Of a stretch of 64,000 bases of DNA, positions 32,543 through 41,952 are shown in pieces. Source of the DNA: DATACQ01 sp036555515 (lineage in GTDB: Bacteria; Desulfobacterota; Binatia; UBA9968); assembly GCA_036555515.1 (NCBI GenBank), contig DATBLC010000185.1, forward strand, positions 43,112 through 107,111, written 5' to 3'. The number at the start of each line of letters is the position of its first letter. The first letter of the stretch is position 1. The translations under genes and the position numbers were made by a program. Under the pieces are notes generated by a model that did no database searches, was not told the DNA's origin, and saw only the letters and a list, made by a program, of their open reading frames with translations.

Positions 32543-33715
32543 GTGAGAATCATTGCGCCCAAATCCATCTCCGCACCGCTGGCCGAAGGGCAGGAGATCG
32601 CCTCGGTCAGCAATCGCCGAGCACCGCGCGATATGGTTTCCCAACATGGCGCAACCGGCATGTTGCCGCCGCTGGAACTCGGACAGGACCTTGACGCCCT
32701 CGTTGTGGAAGAGTTGGACGGCGGCCGGCTGCTGCTCAAAATCGGCGCAACGTTGATCGACGCCGACAGCCCCGGCGGACTGGCCGCCGGGCAACATCTC
32801 CGTCTACGCATCGAGCAGCTTCAACCTAATGTCGTGCTCCATGTCACGGATATCGAGCCCGCCATTGAAGCCGAAGCGGCGCGGTTATTTCGTTCCCATC
32901 TGCCGGCCCATGCCGACTCCGGTGAATTGCTGGATTCTTTACAAAATGAATTAGCCGCTCTTACCAAACCCCGGGCCGGTGCCACTCCGACCTTGGCAAA
33001 ACTCTCTACCCTGCGCGAGTCGATAGCAGCATTGTTGGCAGGCGGCACACCGCTCACGTCGGAGAAGCTCGCTGTTCTAGCGCGCGACGGCGGGCTCTTT
33101 TACGAGGCCAAGCTTTTTACCGCGGCGGCCAACGACTTCCAGCGCATGCTTGACATCGCCGACCACGACCTGAAGGGTTTGCTGCTTGCCGCGTTGCAGG
33201 AATCCGAGGCTAGAGTGTTCTCCACTGGGCTGCAGCACGCGCTTAGCGCCCAGCTCGACAATCTCGAGACCCAGCAAGCCGTCAACTTGCTGGCCCAACT
33301 GCACGGCGGCGCGTTTCAAATGCAAATTCCCTTTTTTACCGGAACGGGGTTTTCCACCGCAGCCCTGGCGGTGGAAAGGGATGGCCATGCACCTGCGGGT
33401 AAACAAGGCAAAGAAGATGGCGGCTACTCCGTGCTCTTTCTGCTTGATTTGGAAAACTTCGGGCGCACCCGCATTGACGCTCATATGGACGCCAAAGAAC
33501 TACGCGCGATTTTTTATGTGGACCGCGACGGATCGCTGCGCGTGATCCGGCAAGAGTTGCCGGCGTTCCGCGAGACTCTGGCGGCGCTCGGCTACAGTAA
33601 TGTGTTTTTGGCGGCAAGGCCGCTTAAGGAATTGCCACAAGAGAAACAGGAAAAATTCGCGGCGCTGGCGGTAGGCGCGCCGTTGTCGATGCACGTGCTT
33701 GACATGAAGGCTTGA
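32543..33715 (+). CDS. FliK-like (flagellar hook-length control) family protein
   Basis: A 390-residue protein whose C-terminal third has the FliK domain pattern: GGYSVLFLLDLENFGRTRID, AIFYVDRDGSLRVIRQELP, FRETLAALGYSNVFL. The N-terminal part has a beta-rich block (VVEELDGGRLLLKIGATLID, HLRLRIEQLQPNVVLHV) also seen in FliK-related proteins of Deltaproteobacteria. FliK measures hook length and switches export substrate through FlhB. Here it is followed at once by a FlhB C-domain homologue, a common pairing, yet no other flagellar genes are in the window. The start is a GTG at 32543. Confidence 0.78.
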   Translation: MRIIAPKSISAPLAEGQEIASVSNRRAPRDMVSQHGATGMLPPLELGQDLDALVVEELDGGRLLLKIGATLIDADSPGGLAAGQHLRLRIEQLQPNVVLHVTDIEPAIEAEAARLFRSHLPAHADSGELLDSLQNELAALTKPRAGATPTLAKLSTLRESIAALLAGGTPLTSEKLAVLARDGGLFYEAKLFTAAANDFQRMLDIADHDLKGLLLAALQESEARVFSTGLQHALSAQLDNLETQQAVNLLAQLHGGAFQMQIPFFTGTGFSTAALAVERDGHAPAGKQGKEDGGYSVLFLLDLENFGRTRIDAHMDAKELRAIFYVDRDGSLRVIRQELPAFRETLAALGYSNVFLAARPLKELPQEKQEKFAALAVGAPLSMHVLDMKA

Positions 33716-33716
33716 A

Positions 33717-33998
33717 GTGAACTCGCCGACAAAGAAGCAAAATCAAGCGGTGGCTCTGCGCTACGAGCCCAGGAAGGACCGGGCGCCGAAGATCGCCGCC
33801 AAGGGCCGCGGCCACGTCGCCGAAGAAATTCTCGAGTTGGCGCTCCAGCACAACATTCCTATTCGTGAGGACAAAAATCTTTTGCAGATTCTTTCCCGCC
33901 TCGATCTCCATCAGGAAGTGCCGGGCGAGGTCTACAAGGCGGTAGCGGAAATCCTTGCCTTCATATACCGCTTGAGCAACCGCAAGCTGTCCGGCTAA
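33717..33998 (+). CDS. FlhB C-terminal domain homologue (FhlB/EscU-type)
   Basis: A 93-residue cytosolic protein matching the C-terminal part of FlhB/YscU after the autocleavage site: AVALRYEPRKDRAPKIAAKG, EEILELALQHNIPIREDKNL, and EVPGEVYKAVAEILAFIYRL. The NPTH cleavage motif and membrane helices are absent, as in stand-alone FhlB proteins. It may take the place of the cleaved FlhB C-fragment in export specificity. The GTG start lies one base after the FliK-like stop, which implies one transcript and shared function. Confidence 0.88.
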   Translation: MNSPTKKQNQAVALRYEPRKDRAPKIAAKGRGHVAEEILELALQHNIPIREDKNLLQILSRLDLHQEVPGEVYKAVAEILAFIYRLSNRKLSG

Positions 33999-34246
33999 GT
34001 TCTTACTTTTTAGAAAGGTCAAAGGAACGAGTGTAGGAAAGTTTATCATGCCAAGGCGCAAGGAAAAGCGCTTTGTCATTTCGACCGAAGAGGGAAATCT
34101 TTCTTAGTTAGATCCTCGCATTCGCTCGGGATGACGGTCCCAGGCCGTCACTTTGGCGTGCTTTGCGTCTTTACACGAGCTATAAAGAGTAGTCTGGTTA
34201 TTTGTGCCGAGTAAATTGCGCGAGCTTTGAGATACCGTCTATTTAC

Positions 34247-35008
34247 GTGACCGCCGCAGAATTTTCCGATAATCAGTGGCCGTTGCCGCCTGAAACCATC
34301 GAGCTGAACAACGACGAAGTTCATCTCTGGCTGGTTAATGCCGGCTCGGAGGATTTTCCCCAAGATTTTCTGGCATTGTCTCTGTCGGAAGATGAGAGAG
34401 ACCGCGCCGCGCGGTTCAAGTTCGAAAAAGACCGACGGCTTTACATTGCCAGCCATGCAGCCTTGCGCTTGTTGTTAGCTAATTATCTGCGCCTTGCCGA
34501 AGGTCCGATACGCTTTGTCTCAGGACCTCATGGCAAACCCGCGCTTGCTCCGCCACTTGCCGCGGACGGTTTGGAGTTTAATCTCAGCCATTCCCACGCG
34601 GCCGCCGTGGTTGCATTCGCTCGCCGCACAGCGGTGGGCGTCGATGTGGAATTCGCCAAGAGAAATTTTGCGTTCGACGAGGTCGCCCGGCGTTTCTTTA
34701 CCGCCGGAGAAGTGGCGGCGCTATTCGAGTTGCCGCAGCAGCGGCAGCGCGAAGCGTTCTTCAAATGTTGGACCAGCAAGGAAGCCTTCTTAAAGGCGAA
34801 AGGCACGGGACTGTCGGGTAAACTCGACGAAGTAAAAATTAAGCTGGCTGCTGATCAGCGAGTGCAGATTAACGCCGACGTTCCAGGTTGGTCGCTTACC
34901 GGCCTCACTCCGGGTGTCGATTACGAAGGGGCGCTGGTCGTCCAAGGCGATCCGCGCCAGGCTCGTTGCTATCGGTGGGAGCCGCCGCATACAGCTGCAC
35001 ACCGATAA
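34247..35008 (+). CDS. 4-prime-phosphopantetheinyl transferase, Sfp type
   Basis: A 253-residue enzyme that moves phosphopantetheine from CoA to carrier-protein serines. Diagnostic blocks: FVSGPHGKPAL, FNLSHSHAAAVVAFA, the magnesium-binding VGVDVEF, and FFKCWTSKEAFLKAKGTGL (W-x-x-KEA motif). Sfp-type enzymes serve polyketide, nonribosomal peptide or fatty-acid carriers; none of those is in the window. A GTG at 34247 gives a family-like length; a TTG at 34202 would add 15 residues. No ribosome binding site is obvious for either. Confidence 0.9.
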   Translation: MTAAEFSDNQWPLPPETIELNNDEVHLWLVNAGSEDFPQDFLALSLSEDERDRAARFKFEKDRRLYIASHAALRLLLANYLRLAEGPIRFVSGPHGKPALAPPLAADGLEFNLSHSHAAAVVAFARRTAVGVDVEFAKRNFAFDEVARRFFTAGEVAALFELPQQRQREAFFKCWTSKEAFLKAKGTGLSGKLDEVKIKLAADQRVQINADVPGWSLTGLTPGVDYEGALVVQGDPRQARCYRWEPPHTAAHR

Positions 35009-35139
35009 TTTATCTAGAAGCATCCCAACCACGACGATTGCCTCCACGGCAATGACAGGAGGGAAGCCCAGAGCATTGTTTAGATACCTCTAGGTTTTAG
35101 GTTAACTTCCGCTCCTCAGATCCTCCCAAGCGTCTAAAG

Positions 35140-35610
35140 GTCGACATCATCGTCTAGCATGGTCCGACAACAACACGGGCCGCCAAGCAAGCAACTTCGA
35201 CGATTCCCATTGTCATGGCGCAAGATACCGACTCTATTGGCAACGGGTTCGTCGCCAGCCTAGCGCGCCCGGGTCCGCAACGGAGGGGCTGACGCAGTCT
35301 TCGTACTGCGCAGTCCTGTGCTGAATTCTCAGCGACACAGGTTAACCCAACTTGCAGTAAGCACCGGTTGGCGGCAATCTATCCGACAAGCGAGTATGTG
35401 CACGACGGAGGGCTTATGAGTTACGACGCGAACTCCAACGATTTGGCATGGCGCGCCGCGACGTATGTCGATAAGATCCTGAAGGGCGCTAAGCCCGCCG
35501 ATCTGCCGGTGGAGCAGCCAACGAAGTTCGAGATGGTGATCAATCTCAAGGCCGCCAAGCAAATCGGCGTGACGATTCCGCCAAATGTTTTGGCGCGGGC
35601 GGACAAGTGA
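35140..35610 (+). pseudogene. ABC substrate-binding protein (PF04392 type), broken
   Basis: The first piece reads VDIIV-stop-HGPTTTRAAKQATSTIPIV and continues MAQDTDSIGNGFVASLARPG, the centre of a PF04392 substrate-binding protein. After a gap of about 100 bases without similarity, the second piece runs SKHRLAAIYPTSEYVHDGGL, MSYDANSNDLAWRAATYVDK and ILKGAKPADLPVEQPTKFEM to the natural C-terminus at 35610. So there is a premature TAG at 35155, a large internal deletion and no N-terminus. Confidence 0.85.
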
Positions 35611-35698
35611 TTCGGTGAGGGGTGAAGGGTGAGGGTGAGCCGGTGCAAATTCATTCTCCCCCGAAGTCGGAACAGACTGCGAGTGAAGATGACGCTAC

Positions 35699-36703
35699 TC
35701 AGCGTTGCCCGCCGTAGAGTCGGTCGATTGAGCCGCTTTCGTCCAGTTTGCGAACGAAACGGCTGTCCACCAAATCTTCGACTTTGAGCGTGGCTACCTT
35801 GGGATTCTGCTGGGCCATCAAGCGCTGCGCGTTGCGCAATCCGTCCAACGATGGGTAGGGTTTACGATTGAGCGTGAGCAAGTGATCCCGATACCCCTCC
35901 TCCGCGGCCGCCGAGTCGTTGATGCGCAGATGCTTCATCAAGATTCTGAGAACGATTGCTTTGTTGCCCGGCGTTTGCACGAACGCCAGGCTCTCGGTCA
36001 GCGCCGCGACCACCCGTTCGATGGTCACGAGCTGCCGGTCGATATAAGTCCGGGTAACGCCTAAGCCCAAACCGGGAAATGTTTGATGGGTCTTGGCGAG
36101 ATCCACCAACTGCAAAAAACCCTTACTCATGAGCCTTCGGCTCAGCGCGGGGTCGAGCACCGCCGCGTCGATCCGTCCGGCTTCTAGCGCATGGCCAATG
36201 GTCACCGGGTCGCCGATCGGCAAAAAAACAATCTTGTCTCGCTTTGGCTCGAGTCCCAGGTGCTCCAAGGCGAGCATCGCATACATCCAGGTGCTGCCGA
36301 CGATGCTCTGTACACCGAAGCGTTTGCCGCGAAGTTCTTCCGCCTTTTTGAATTGCGGTTGAGCAATGAGTTTCCAACTGACATGGCTGGAAATCGACGT
36401 GAGCATCTTGACATCGACGCCTTGCGCCGCAGCGCCCAGCACCGACACTCCAGAGGTGAAAGCCAACTGAATTTCTCCGGTTAACAGACTGGCTACCAGA
36501 GTCGGCCCGCCGCGAATCAATATCACCTGGGCTTCGATGCCATGTTTAGCCAATATTCCTTGTTCCTGCGCAGCCCAAAGACTGAGAGCGCTGCTACTCA
36601 CCGACGCGGCGCCGATATTGACGCGCACGGGGACGCCTGCCGCAAGCGTCAAGGACGGCAGCGCTGCAAGTAGCGAAAAAAAAAGAAGAATGGTTTTACC
36701 CAT
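35699..36703 (-). CDS. NMT1/SsuA-type ABC transporter substrate-binding protein
   Basis: A 334-residue periplasmic binding protein of the NMT1/THI5-like group (nitrate, taurine, thiamine-precursor family). A signal peptide ends near TLAAG. The fold begins VRVNIGAASVSSSALSLWAA and shows the family blocks GIEAQVILIRGGPTLVASLL, LTGEIQLAFTSG, AEELRGKRFGVQSIVGSTW and ALEAGRIDAAVLDP. The ligand is unknown. No permease or ATPase is next to it, so it is an orphan like the copy at 60842. The ATG at 36703 is chosen over the preceding TTG. Confidence 0.88.
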   Translation of the reverse strand: MGKTILLFFSLLAALPSLTLAAGVPVRVNIGAASVSSSALSLWAAQEQGILAKHGIEAQVILIRGGPTLVASLLTGEIQLAFTSGVSVLGAAAQGVDVKMLTSISSHVSWKLIAQPQFKKAEELRGKRFGVQSIVGSTWMYAMLALEHLGLEPKRDKIVFLPIGDPVTIGHALEAGRIDAAVLDPALSRRLMSKGFLQLVDLAKTHQTFPGLGLGVTRTYIDRQLVTIERVVAALTESLAFVQTPGNKAIVLRILMKHLRINDSAAAEEGYRDHLLTLNRKPYPSLDGLRNAQRLMAQQNPKVATLKVEDLVDSRFVRKLDESGSIDRLYGGQR

Positions 36704-36850
36704 CAACCATCACCCCGAATCGCTCGTGCCTGGAGCAACTGCGCGCTATCATAGCGAGCGAGTTTGTCGATGTACAGCACACGAACGGGAAGGATTCGCC
36801 GAAGGTTGGTCGCGGCAGAATAACCGCGCAATCGCCTGACAGCGGGATAT

Positions 36851-37786
36851 TCAGCGCGCCGCCGCCTCGACAAACTGCGAGAACGCGGGCAGAAAGTCGA
36901 AAGCCAGTTTGCCTCTTTCTCCCCCTCGATTCTTGACGACGTTGAGCGTCAGCGCCTGATTGGGCTCGCTAAGTTTCTTGGTTCGCTCCGCGTCTTCCTC
37001 TATGACCATGACAACGTCGGCTCCCAACGCTCTCTCGGCCCATGTTTGCGGCGCAACACCGCCGTTCTCCCGGAGGTCGGGCCAGACGGCAAAAAGCGCG
37101 GCATTCGCATCCTTGGCCAGCGACTGTAACTGCTCGGTCACGAACGGTAAGCGCGCTTCTAACGGTTGGTCGCCGGCGCCAAGCCGTTGGCAGTCGTCGA
37201 TCACGACCATGACATCGCGCTTGTCCATTGGCGCGCGAATCTCGCACAGCGGCGCCGCCAACGTCTCCACCGTCGCGCCCTTCCCACACTCCAGCAGGAA
37301 TATCGAATCCAACCAGTTCCGCGCATTCTCGGCCGCGCGTCTTACCCTTTCCCAACTGGGCGAGAGTTGCTCGGTTTCATTCCCAGCGAGCCGGGGGACG
37401 CCGTACCAGTGTAAGAGATATGCGCTGCCGCGGCGGATCTCTCGGTTCTCCATCCCGCTCAAACGCGCGAGCGTTTTGATTCTTAGCTCTTGTTTGGATT
37501 CAGCAAAGCTAAAGAAAACTCCAATAGCGTTATTACGCATGGCAACTTGGTCGAGCAGCTGTTTGGCAAACGAAGTCTTACCGCAGGCCGGCCGGCCAAT
37601 AAGCAGATAAAGACCGGGAAACACGCCGTCAAGCGCGCGGTTGAGATTGGCGAAGCCGGTATCCCAACCTGCTATCTCTCTAACTTCGTGCTCCCGTTGG
37701 AGTTCGTCGAGGAACTCATCGAGTGCCGCGCCTTCGGAAACGAGCCGGGTTTCGTCCACCATGTCTTTGCCGGCAAGCTTAGCCAT
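36851..37786 (-). CDS. DnaB-like RecA-fold ATPase (orphan)
   Basis: A 311-residue protein carrying the RecA-like core of replicative DnaB helicase. GWDTGFANLNRALDGVFPG precedes the Walker A motif LIGRPACGKTSFAKQLL. FFSFAESKQELRIKTLARLS is the H1a region, VMVVIDDCQRLG is Walker B, and VVKNRGGERGKLAFDF is close to the DnaB-family KNR-G-G--F finger. The DnaB N-terminal dimerisation domain is missing. The ATG at 37786 is preferred; upstream in-frame codons overlap the divergent gene's leader. It could be a phage or plasmid-derived helicase or a regulatory ATPase. Its role is not known. Confidence 0.8.
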   Translation of the reverse strand: MAKLAGKDMVDETRLVSEGAALDEFLDELQREHEVREIAGWDTGFANLNRALDGVFPGLYLLIGRPACGKTSFAKQLLDQVAMRNNAIGVFFSFAESKQELRIKTLARLSGMENREIRRGSAYLLHWYGVPRLAGNETEQLSPSWERVRRAAENARNWLDSIFLLECGKGATVETLAAPLCEIRAPMDKRDVMVVIDDCQRLGAGDQPLEARLPFVTEQLQSLAKDANAALFAVWPDLRENGGVAPQTWAERALGADVVMVIEEDAERTKKLSEPNQALTLNVVKNRGGERGKLAFDFLPAFSQFVEAAAR

Positions 37787-37904
37787 TTTGCATCTCGGCG
37801 GCAAGGCGTCGTTTTTTTCATTGACAGCGATAGCGATTCCGTGGAAGCTTTGGCTGCTCCCACATGGATTTACGTTAACCGGGAGCGAAGGAGGCAAGCG
37901 ATCT

Positions 37905-38522
37905 ATGGAAGAAATAAAAAATGGCAAAGGGGTATCGCGGCGCGATTTCCTCAAAGGTATCGGCGGCGGTGCCATCGGCACTGCTGTGGTTTCAACGGGC
38001 TTGGTAAAGCCCGGCGAGGTTAAGGCTTATACTCCCGAGGCTGCCGGGTCGACGCGAGGGAAGGCGACTCTTAGCCTCAAGGTCAACGGTAGAAACTATA
38101 AAGTCGAAGTCGAGCACAGAAATACGCTTGCCGAAGTATTGCGCGACCAGCTCGGCCTCACCGGCACCAAAATCGGCTGCGACCGCGGCGAGTGCGGCGC
38201 TTGCACCGTGATGATCAACGGCCGCAATCTATACTCGTGCAGCCAGCTCGCAGTGTGGATGGAGGGCAAGGACATTCTCACCATCGAGGGCCTGGCCAAG
38301 GGCGACAAGCTCGATCCGGTGCAAGAGGCCTTTATCGAACATGACGGCCCGCAGTGCGGCTTCTGCACCTCAGGACAGATCATGTCGGGCAAGGCGCTGC
38401 TGTTGAAGAAGCCCAACCCGACGGAAGCGGAAGTGCGGCGCGGCCTATCGGGCAATTTATGCCGCTGTGGCAACTATAACCGCGAGGTCGCGGCGGTTCT
38501 CGCCGCGGCCAAGACGCGCTAA
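37905..38522 (+). CDS. Aldehyde oxidoreductase-type 2Fe-2S subunit with Tat signal (PaoA-like)
   Basis: A 205-residue iron-sulfur subunit of a xanthine dehydrogenase-family enzyme. The N-terminus has a twin-arginine signal, SRRDFLKGIGGGAIGTAVV, so the folded complex should reach the periplasm. The plant-type ferredoxin cluster has GCDRGECGACTVMINGRNLY with a further Cys, and the second 2Fe-2S domain has QCGFCTSGQIM and GNLCRCGNY. AAGGAGG lies upstream of the ATG at 37905. It is followed by the molybdopterin and FAD subunits with 12 and 15 base gaps, as in paoABC. Confidence 0.94.
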   Translation: MEEIKNGKGVSRRDFLKGIGGGAIGTAVVSTGLVKPGEVKAYTPEAAGSTRGKATLSLKVNGRNYKVEVEHRNTLAEVLRDQLGLTGTKIGCDRGECGACTVMINGRNLYSCSQLAVWMEGKDILTIEGLAKGDKLDPVQEAFIEHDGPQCGFCTSGQIMSGKALLLKKPNPTEAEVRRGLSGNLCRCGNYNREVAAVLAAAKTR

Positions 38523-38534
38523 CAGGAGGTCGTC

Positions 38535-40748
38535 ATGGCACAAGCGCAAAAAGAATTCTCCGTAGTCGGCAAAACAACCCCGCGCATCGACGCCTACGAG
38601 CGCGTCACCGGGCAGGCGCAGTATACGGGCGACATCCAGCTGCCGGGCATGCTCTACGCCCGCGTGCTGCGCAGCCCGCATCCGCACGCCAAGATCCTCA
38701 GCATCGACACTTCCAAAGCCGCAAAACTGCCCGGAGTGAAGGGCATAATTCATCACGGCAACGCAATGATTCCCTGGTCCAGCGGCGGCCACACGCACCA
38801 GCGCTTTATTTTCAACAACCCGGTTCGATTCGTCGGCGACGCGGTGGCTGCAGTGGCGGCAACGGACCGCCATATCGCGGAGCAGGCGTTGGCGCTGATC
38901 GAAGTCAAATTTGAAAAGCTGCCCCATGTACTCGATCCCAACGAAGCGCTCAAACCTGATGCCCCCAAAATCTCCACAAACGGCAATTTATCCGTCGGCA
39001 AGGGCAACTTCAGCGCGCCTATTGAGGAGGCATGGGGCGATCTCGAGCAGGGCTTCACGGAAGCGGACCGGATTTTTGAAGACACGTACGTCACCAAGCA
39101 CACCAACAACGCGCAGCTCGAGCGGCGTGTCAGCATCGCTAAATGGGATGCCGGCAAATTAACTGTGTATGCGTCTACCCAAGGGGTTTCCAACGCTCGG
39201 ACGGACATAGCCAAAGACTTTAATTTGCCGCTCAGCAAAGTGCGGATCGTTTGCAAATATATGGGCGGCGGTTTCGGCAACAAGAATCAGGCGCAGGATT
39301 ACGATTACATGGCGGCGGCGCTGGCGAGAGCTTGCAGCCAGGCTGTGAAGGTGGAGTTCACCCGTGAAGACGACTACATCGGCATGCATGGCCGCTGGGC
39401 GTCGGAGCAAAGATATAAGGTCGGTGTGAAAAAGGACGGTACCATCACCGCCGTTTCGATCGACGCCATCACCAACATCGGCGCCTATCGCAAGCAGAGC
39501 GGTAATTTAAGCGGCACCGACTTTTATCAGATACCCAACTTCAAGAAGCACATAAGACCGGTGCACACCAATACGGTGGTGGGCGCCAACTACCGCGCGC
39601 CGGCATACCCTCAGTCGGTTTTCGGCTTTGCGTCATTTCTCGATCACATCGCCCATGAGATGAATATCAACCCCCTCGATATGTTCATGAGGAACCGGAT
39701 TCAAAAATATAAGAGCAAGATTCCGTTCACGTCGAACTATTTAGACGAATGCATCATCGAAGGATCGAAACGGATCGACTGGCAGGAGAAGTGGCATAAA
39801 CCGGGCGCCATGGGCGCTGTGAAGAAACATGGCATAGGTATGGCGCTGGGCGGATATCCCTACCGGCCCGGCCTCGGGGCAGCGACCATTCGGGTCAATC
39901 CCGACGGCACGGCCCATCTCCTTGTTGGAGTAACGGACATCGGCACCGGCGCCAAGACGACCATGGCGATCATCGCCGCGGAAGCGCTCGGTGTTCCGCT
40001 CAACCAGATTCAGGTCACCAACGGCGACACCGACGTGACGCCTTATTCTGTCGGCGAGTCGGGTAGTCGAACGACTCCGTTCACCGGACCGGCGGTAATC
40101 GCCGCCGCGGAAGATGCGCGGCGGCAAATTTTTGCCCTTGCGGCCGGGCAATTGAAAGTTAAAGCGGAGGAATTGGAGCTGCGAAACAGTGAAGTTTTCG
40201 TCAAGACCGACCCGTCCCGCAAGCTTCCACTGGCGCGGGTTGTTTCACGAGCGGGTGAACTCATCGGCCGTGCCACCACTAATCCGTCCTTCAAAGACAT
40301 GGCAGGCAAGAGCTTCGCGGCGCACTTTGCCGAAGTAGAAGTCGATACCTGGACCGGCCATGTGATAATTATGCGCTACGTCGCGGCCCATGACTCCGGC
40401 ACCATCATTAACCGGCTTCCTGCCGAGAGCCAGATCAAAGGCGGCGTTGTGCAGGGGATTGGCATGGCGTTCACCGAGGAGCTGATCACCGACCGCCTGA
40501 CTGGCATACCCATCAACCCCAACTACCGCGACGCCAAAGTACCTACCCACCTGGAGACGCCGGAGGTTGAAGTGATCTTCATCGAGCACCCCGACCCATA
40601 TGGTCCCTTTGGTGGCAAGGTGGTGGGTGAGCCGCCGATTACGCCGGCCGTGGCAACTATCGCCAATGCCATTTTCAATGCCACGGGAAGGCGGATCAAA
40701 GAATTGCCAATTACGCCGGACAAGATCCTGCAGGCGCGCCAGGTCTGA
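38535..40748 (+). CDS. Xanthine dehydrogenase-family molybdopterin-binding subunit (PaoC-like)
   Basis: A 737-residue large subunit that holds the molybdenum cofactor. It starts with GKTTPRIDAYERVTGQAQYT and a beta-rich a/b hammerhead domain, followed by KYMGGGFGNKNQAQDYDYMA (the cofactor-contacting GGGFG motif), ANYRAPAYPQSVFGF, GVTDIGTGAKTTMAIIAAEA and near the end GGKVVGEPPITPAV, whose glutamate is the base in this family. It oxidises aldehydes or aromatic heterocycles by hydroxylation; the substrate is not clear. The GG-GxxR and AYR features favour the aldehyde oxidoreductase group rather than CO dehydrogenase. Confidence 0.93.
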   Translation: MAQAQKEFSVVGKTTPRIDAYERVTGQAQYTGDIQLPGMLYARVLRSPHPHAKILSIDTSKAAKLPGVKGIIHHGNAMIPWSSGGHTHQRFIFNNPVRFVGDAVAAVAATDRHIAEQALALIEVKFEKLPHVLDPNEALKPDAPKISTNGNLSVGKGNFSAPIEEAWGDLEQGFTEADRIFEDTYVTKHTNNAQLERRVSIAKWDAGKLTVYASTQGVSNARTDIAKDFNLPLSKVRIVCKYMGGGFGNKNQAQDYDYMAAALARACSQAVKVEFTREDDYIGMHGRWASEQRYKVGVKKDGTITAVSIDAITNIGAYRKQSGNLSGTDFYQIPNFKKHIRPVHTNTVVGANYRAPAYPQSVFGFASFLDHIAHEMNINPLDMFMRNRIQKYKSKIPFTSNYLDECIIEGSKRIDWQEKWHKPGAMGAVKKHGIGMALGGYPYRPGLGAATIRVNPDGTAHLLVGVTDIGTGAKTTMAIIAAEALGVPLNQIQVTNGDTDVTPYSVGESGSRTTPFTGPAVIAAAEDARRQIFALAAGQLKVKAEELELRNSEVFVKTDPSRKLPLARVVSRAGELIGRATTNPSFKDMAGKSFAAHFAEVEVDTWTGHVIIMRYVAAHDSGTIINRLPAESQIKGGVVQGIGMAFTEELITDRLTGIPINPNYRDAKVPTHLETPEVEVIFIEHPDPYGPFGGKVVGEPPITPAVATIANAIFNATGRRIKELPITPDKILQARQV

Positions 40749-40763
40749 TGGAGGAACAACGTC

Positions 40764-41747
40764 ATGAAGTCATTTGAAAATATCGATGTCAAAAGCGTCA
40801 GCCAGGCGGTCTCCCTGCTGCAAAAGTTCCAGAAGGACAACAAGCAGGCCCTGGTGGTCGGCGGCGGCAGCGAAGCGTTGCAGCTCGTCAAAGACAACGT
40901 GCTAGTGCCCGACTATGTCATCAACCTCAAAACCATTCCCGGTTTGAATGTTATTAAAGAGGAGCGCGGCGGTTTTCGCATCGGCGCGCTGACTACGCTG
41001 GCGGATGTGGAAGATCATCCGGGAGTGCGCGATAAGTTGCTGATCCTCTCGGCAGCGGCGGGTGAAGCGGCTTCTCCGCAGATCCGCAACGCCGGCACCA
41101 TCGGCGGCAATATCTGTCAGCGGCCGTTCTGTTGGTATTTTCGCTCGTCGAACTTCACTTGTCTGCGCAAAGGCGGCCAGGTCTGTTATACCGTGACCGG
41201 CGACGGCCGTTTCCACGCGATCCTTGGCGGCGGGCCGAGCTACATCGTCCACCCGTCGGATACCGCGCCGGCGCTGGTGGCGCTCGATGCCCAGATTAAG
41301 ATCGCCGGGCCGGCGGGTGAAAGAACCGTTCCCCTAGAAAAATTTTTCGTGCTGCCCTCGGTGGATTATCGGCGCGAAAACATACTTAAACCCGGCGAGA
41401 TTGTCACCGAAATTTTCGTTCCGACGCCGAAAGCCGGCAGCAAGGGCGTCTATCATAAAGTCCGCGAACGCCAGGCCTGGGATCATGCCATCGTTGCTGT
41501 GGCCACGGTGGTCCAAAGCGGGGGCGGCGTGGCGCGCGACGCGCGCTTGGTCCTCGGCGGCGTCGCGCCGATACCCTGGCGGGCGCCCAAAGCCGAGTCT
41601 TTCTTGCGCGGCAAAAAAATCGACGACAGCGTCGCCCAGCAGGCCGGCGCCATCGCCCTCGAAGGGGCCAAGCCTTTGAAAGACAATGTCTATAAGATGA
41701 AGATGGCGCAGGATCTCGTACGCCGTGGCTTACTCGAATTGGCGTGA
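40764..41747 (+). CDS. FAD-binding subunit with extra 4Fe-4S site (PaoB-like)
   Basis: A 327-residue FAD subunit of a molybdenum hydroxylase. The flavin motifs are VVGGGSEALQLVKD and RNAGTIGGNICQ. Between them and the second flavin region is an insertion QRPFCWYFRSSNFTCLRKGG followed by QVCYTV, with cysteines spaced as in PaoB and 4-hydroxybenzoyl-CoA reductase, which carry a 4Fe-4S cluster. This supports a PaoABC-like assignment over plain XDH. A maturation chaperone of the XdhC/PaoD kind is not in the window. Confidence 0.93.
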   Translation: MKSFENIDVKSVSQAVSLLQKFQKDNKQALVVGGGSEALQLVKDNVLVPDYVINLKTIPGLNVIKEERGGFRIGALTTLADVEDHPGVRDKLLILSAAAGEAASPQIRNAGTIGGNICQRPFCWYFRSSNFTCLRKGGQVCYTVTGDGRFHAILGGGPSYIVHPSDTAPALVALDAQIKIAGPAGERTVPLEKFFVLPSVDYRRENILKPGEIVTEIFVPTPKAGSKGVYHKVRERQAWDHAIVAVATVVQSGGGVARDARLVLGGVAPIPWRAPKAESFLRGKKIDDSVAQQAGAIALEGAKPLKDNVYKMKMAQDLVRRGLLELA

Positions 41748-41952
41748 TAGATCGAATGCTCGGCGCGGCTCCTGGGCCTGGCATCAGCGATTTCATGCTC
41801 AGGAGCCGGCGCCATTCAAAGAGGTGATTTTCAGGTTTCACAAGCCCGCTCGCCTAATCCTCCCCGGCTCATGTATCTGAAGGCCCTTGACCGATCCGTT
41901 ATTAGTTTCTAGACTGGCGCCGGCACTCAAGTTCCAGAGGCGGAACTACTGC

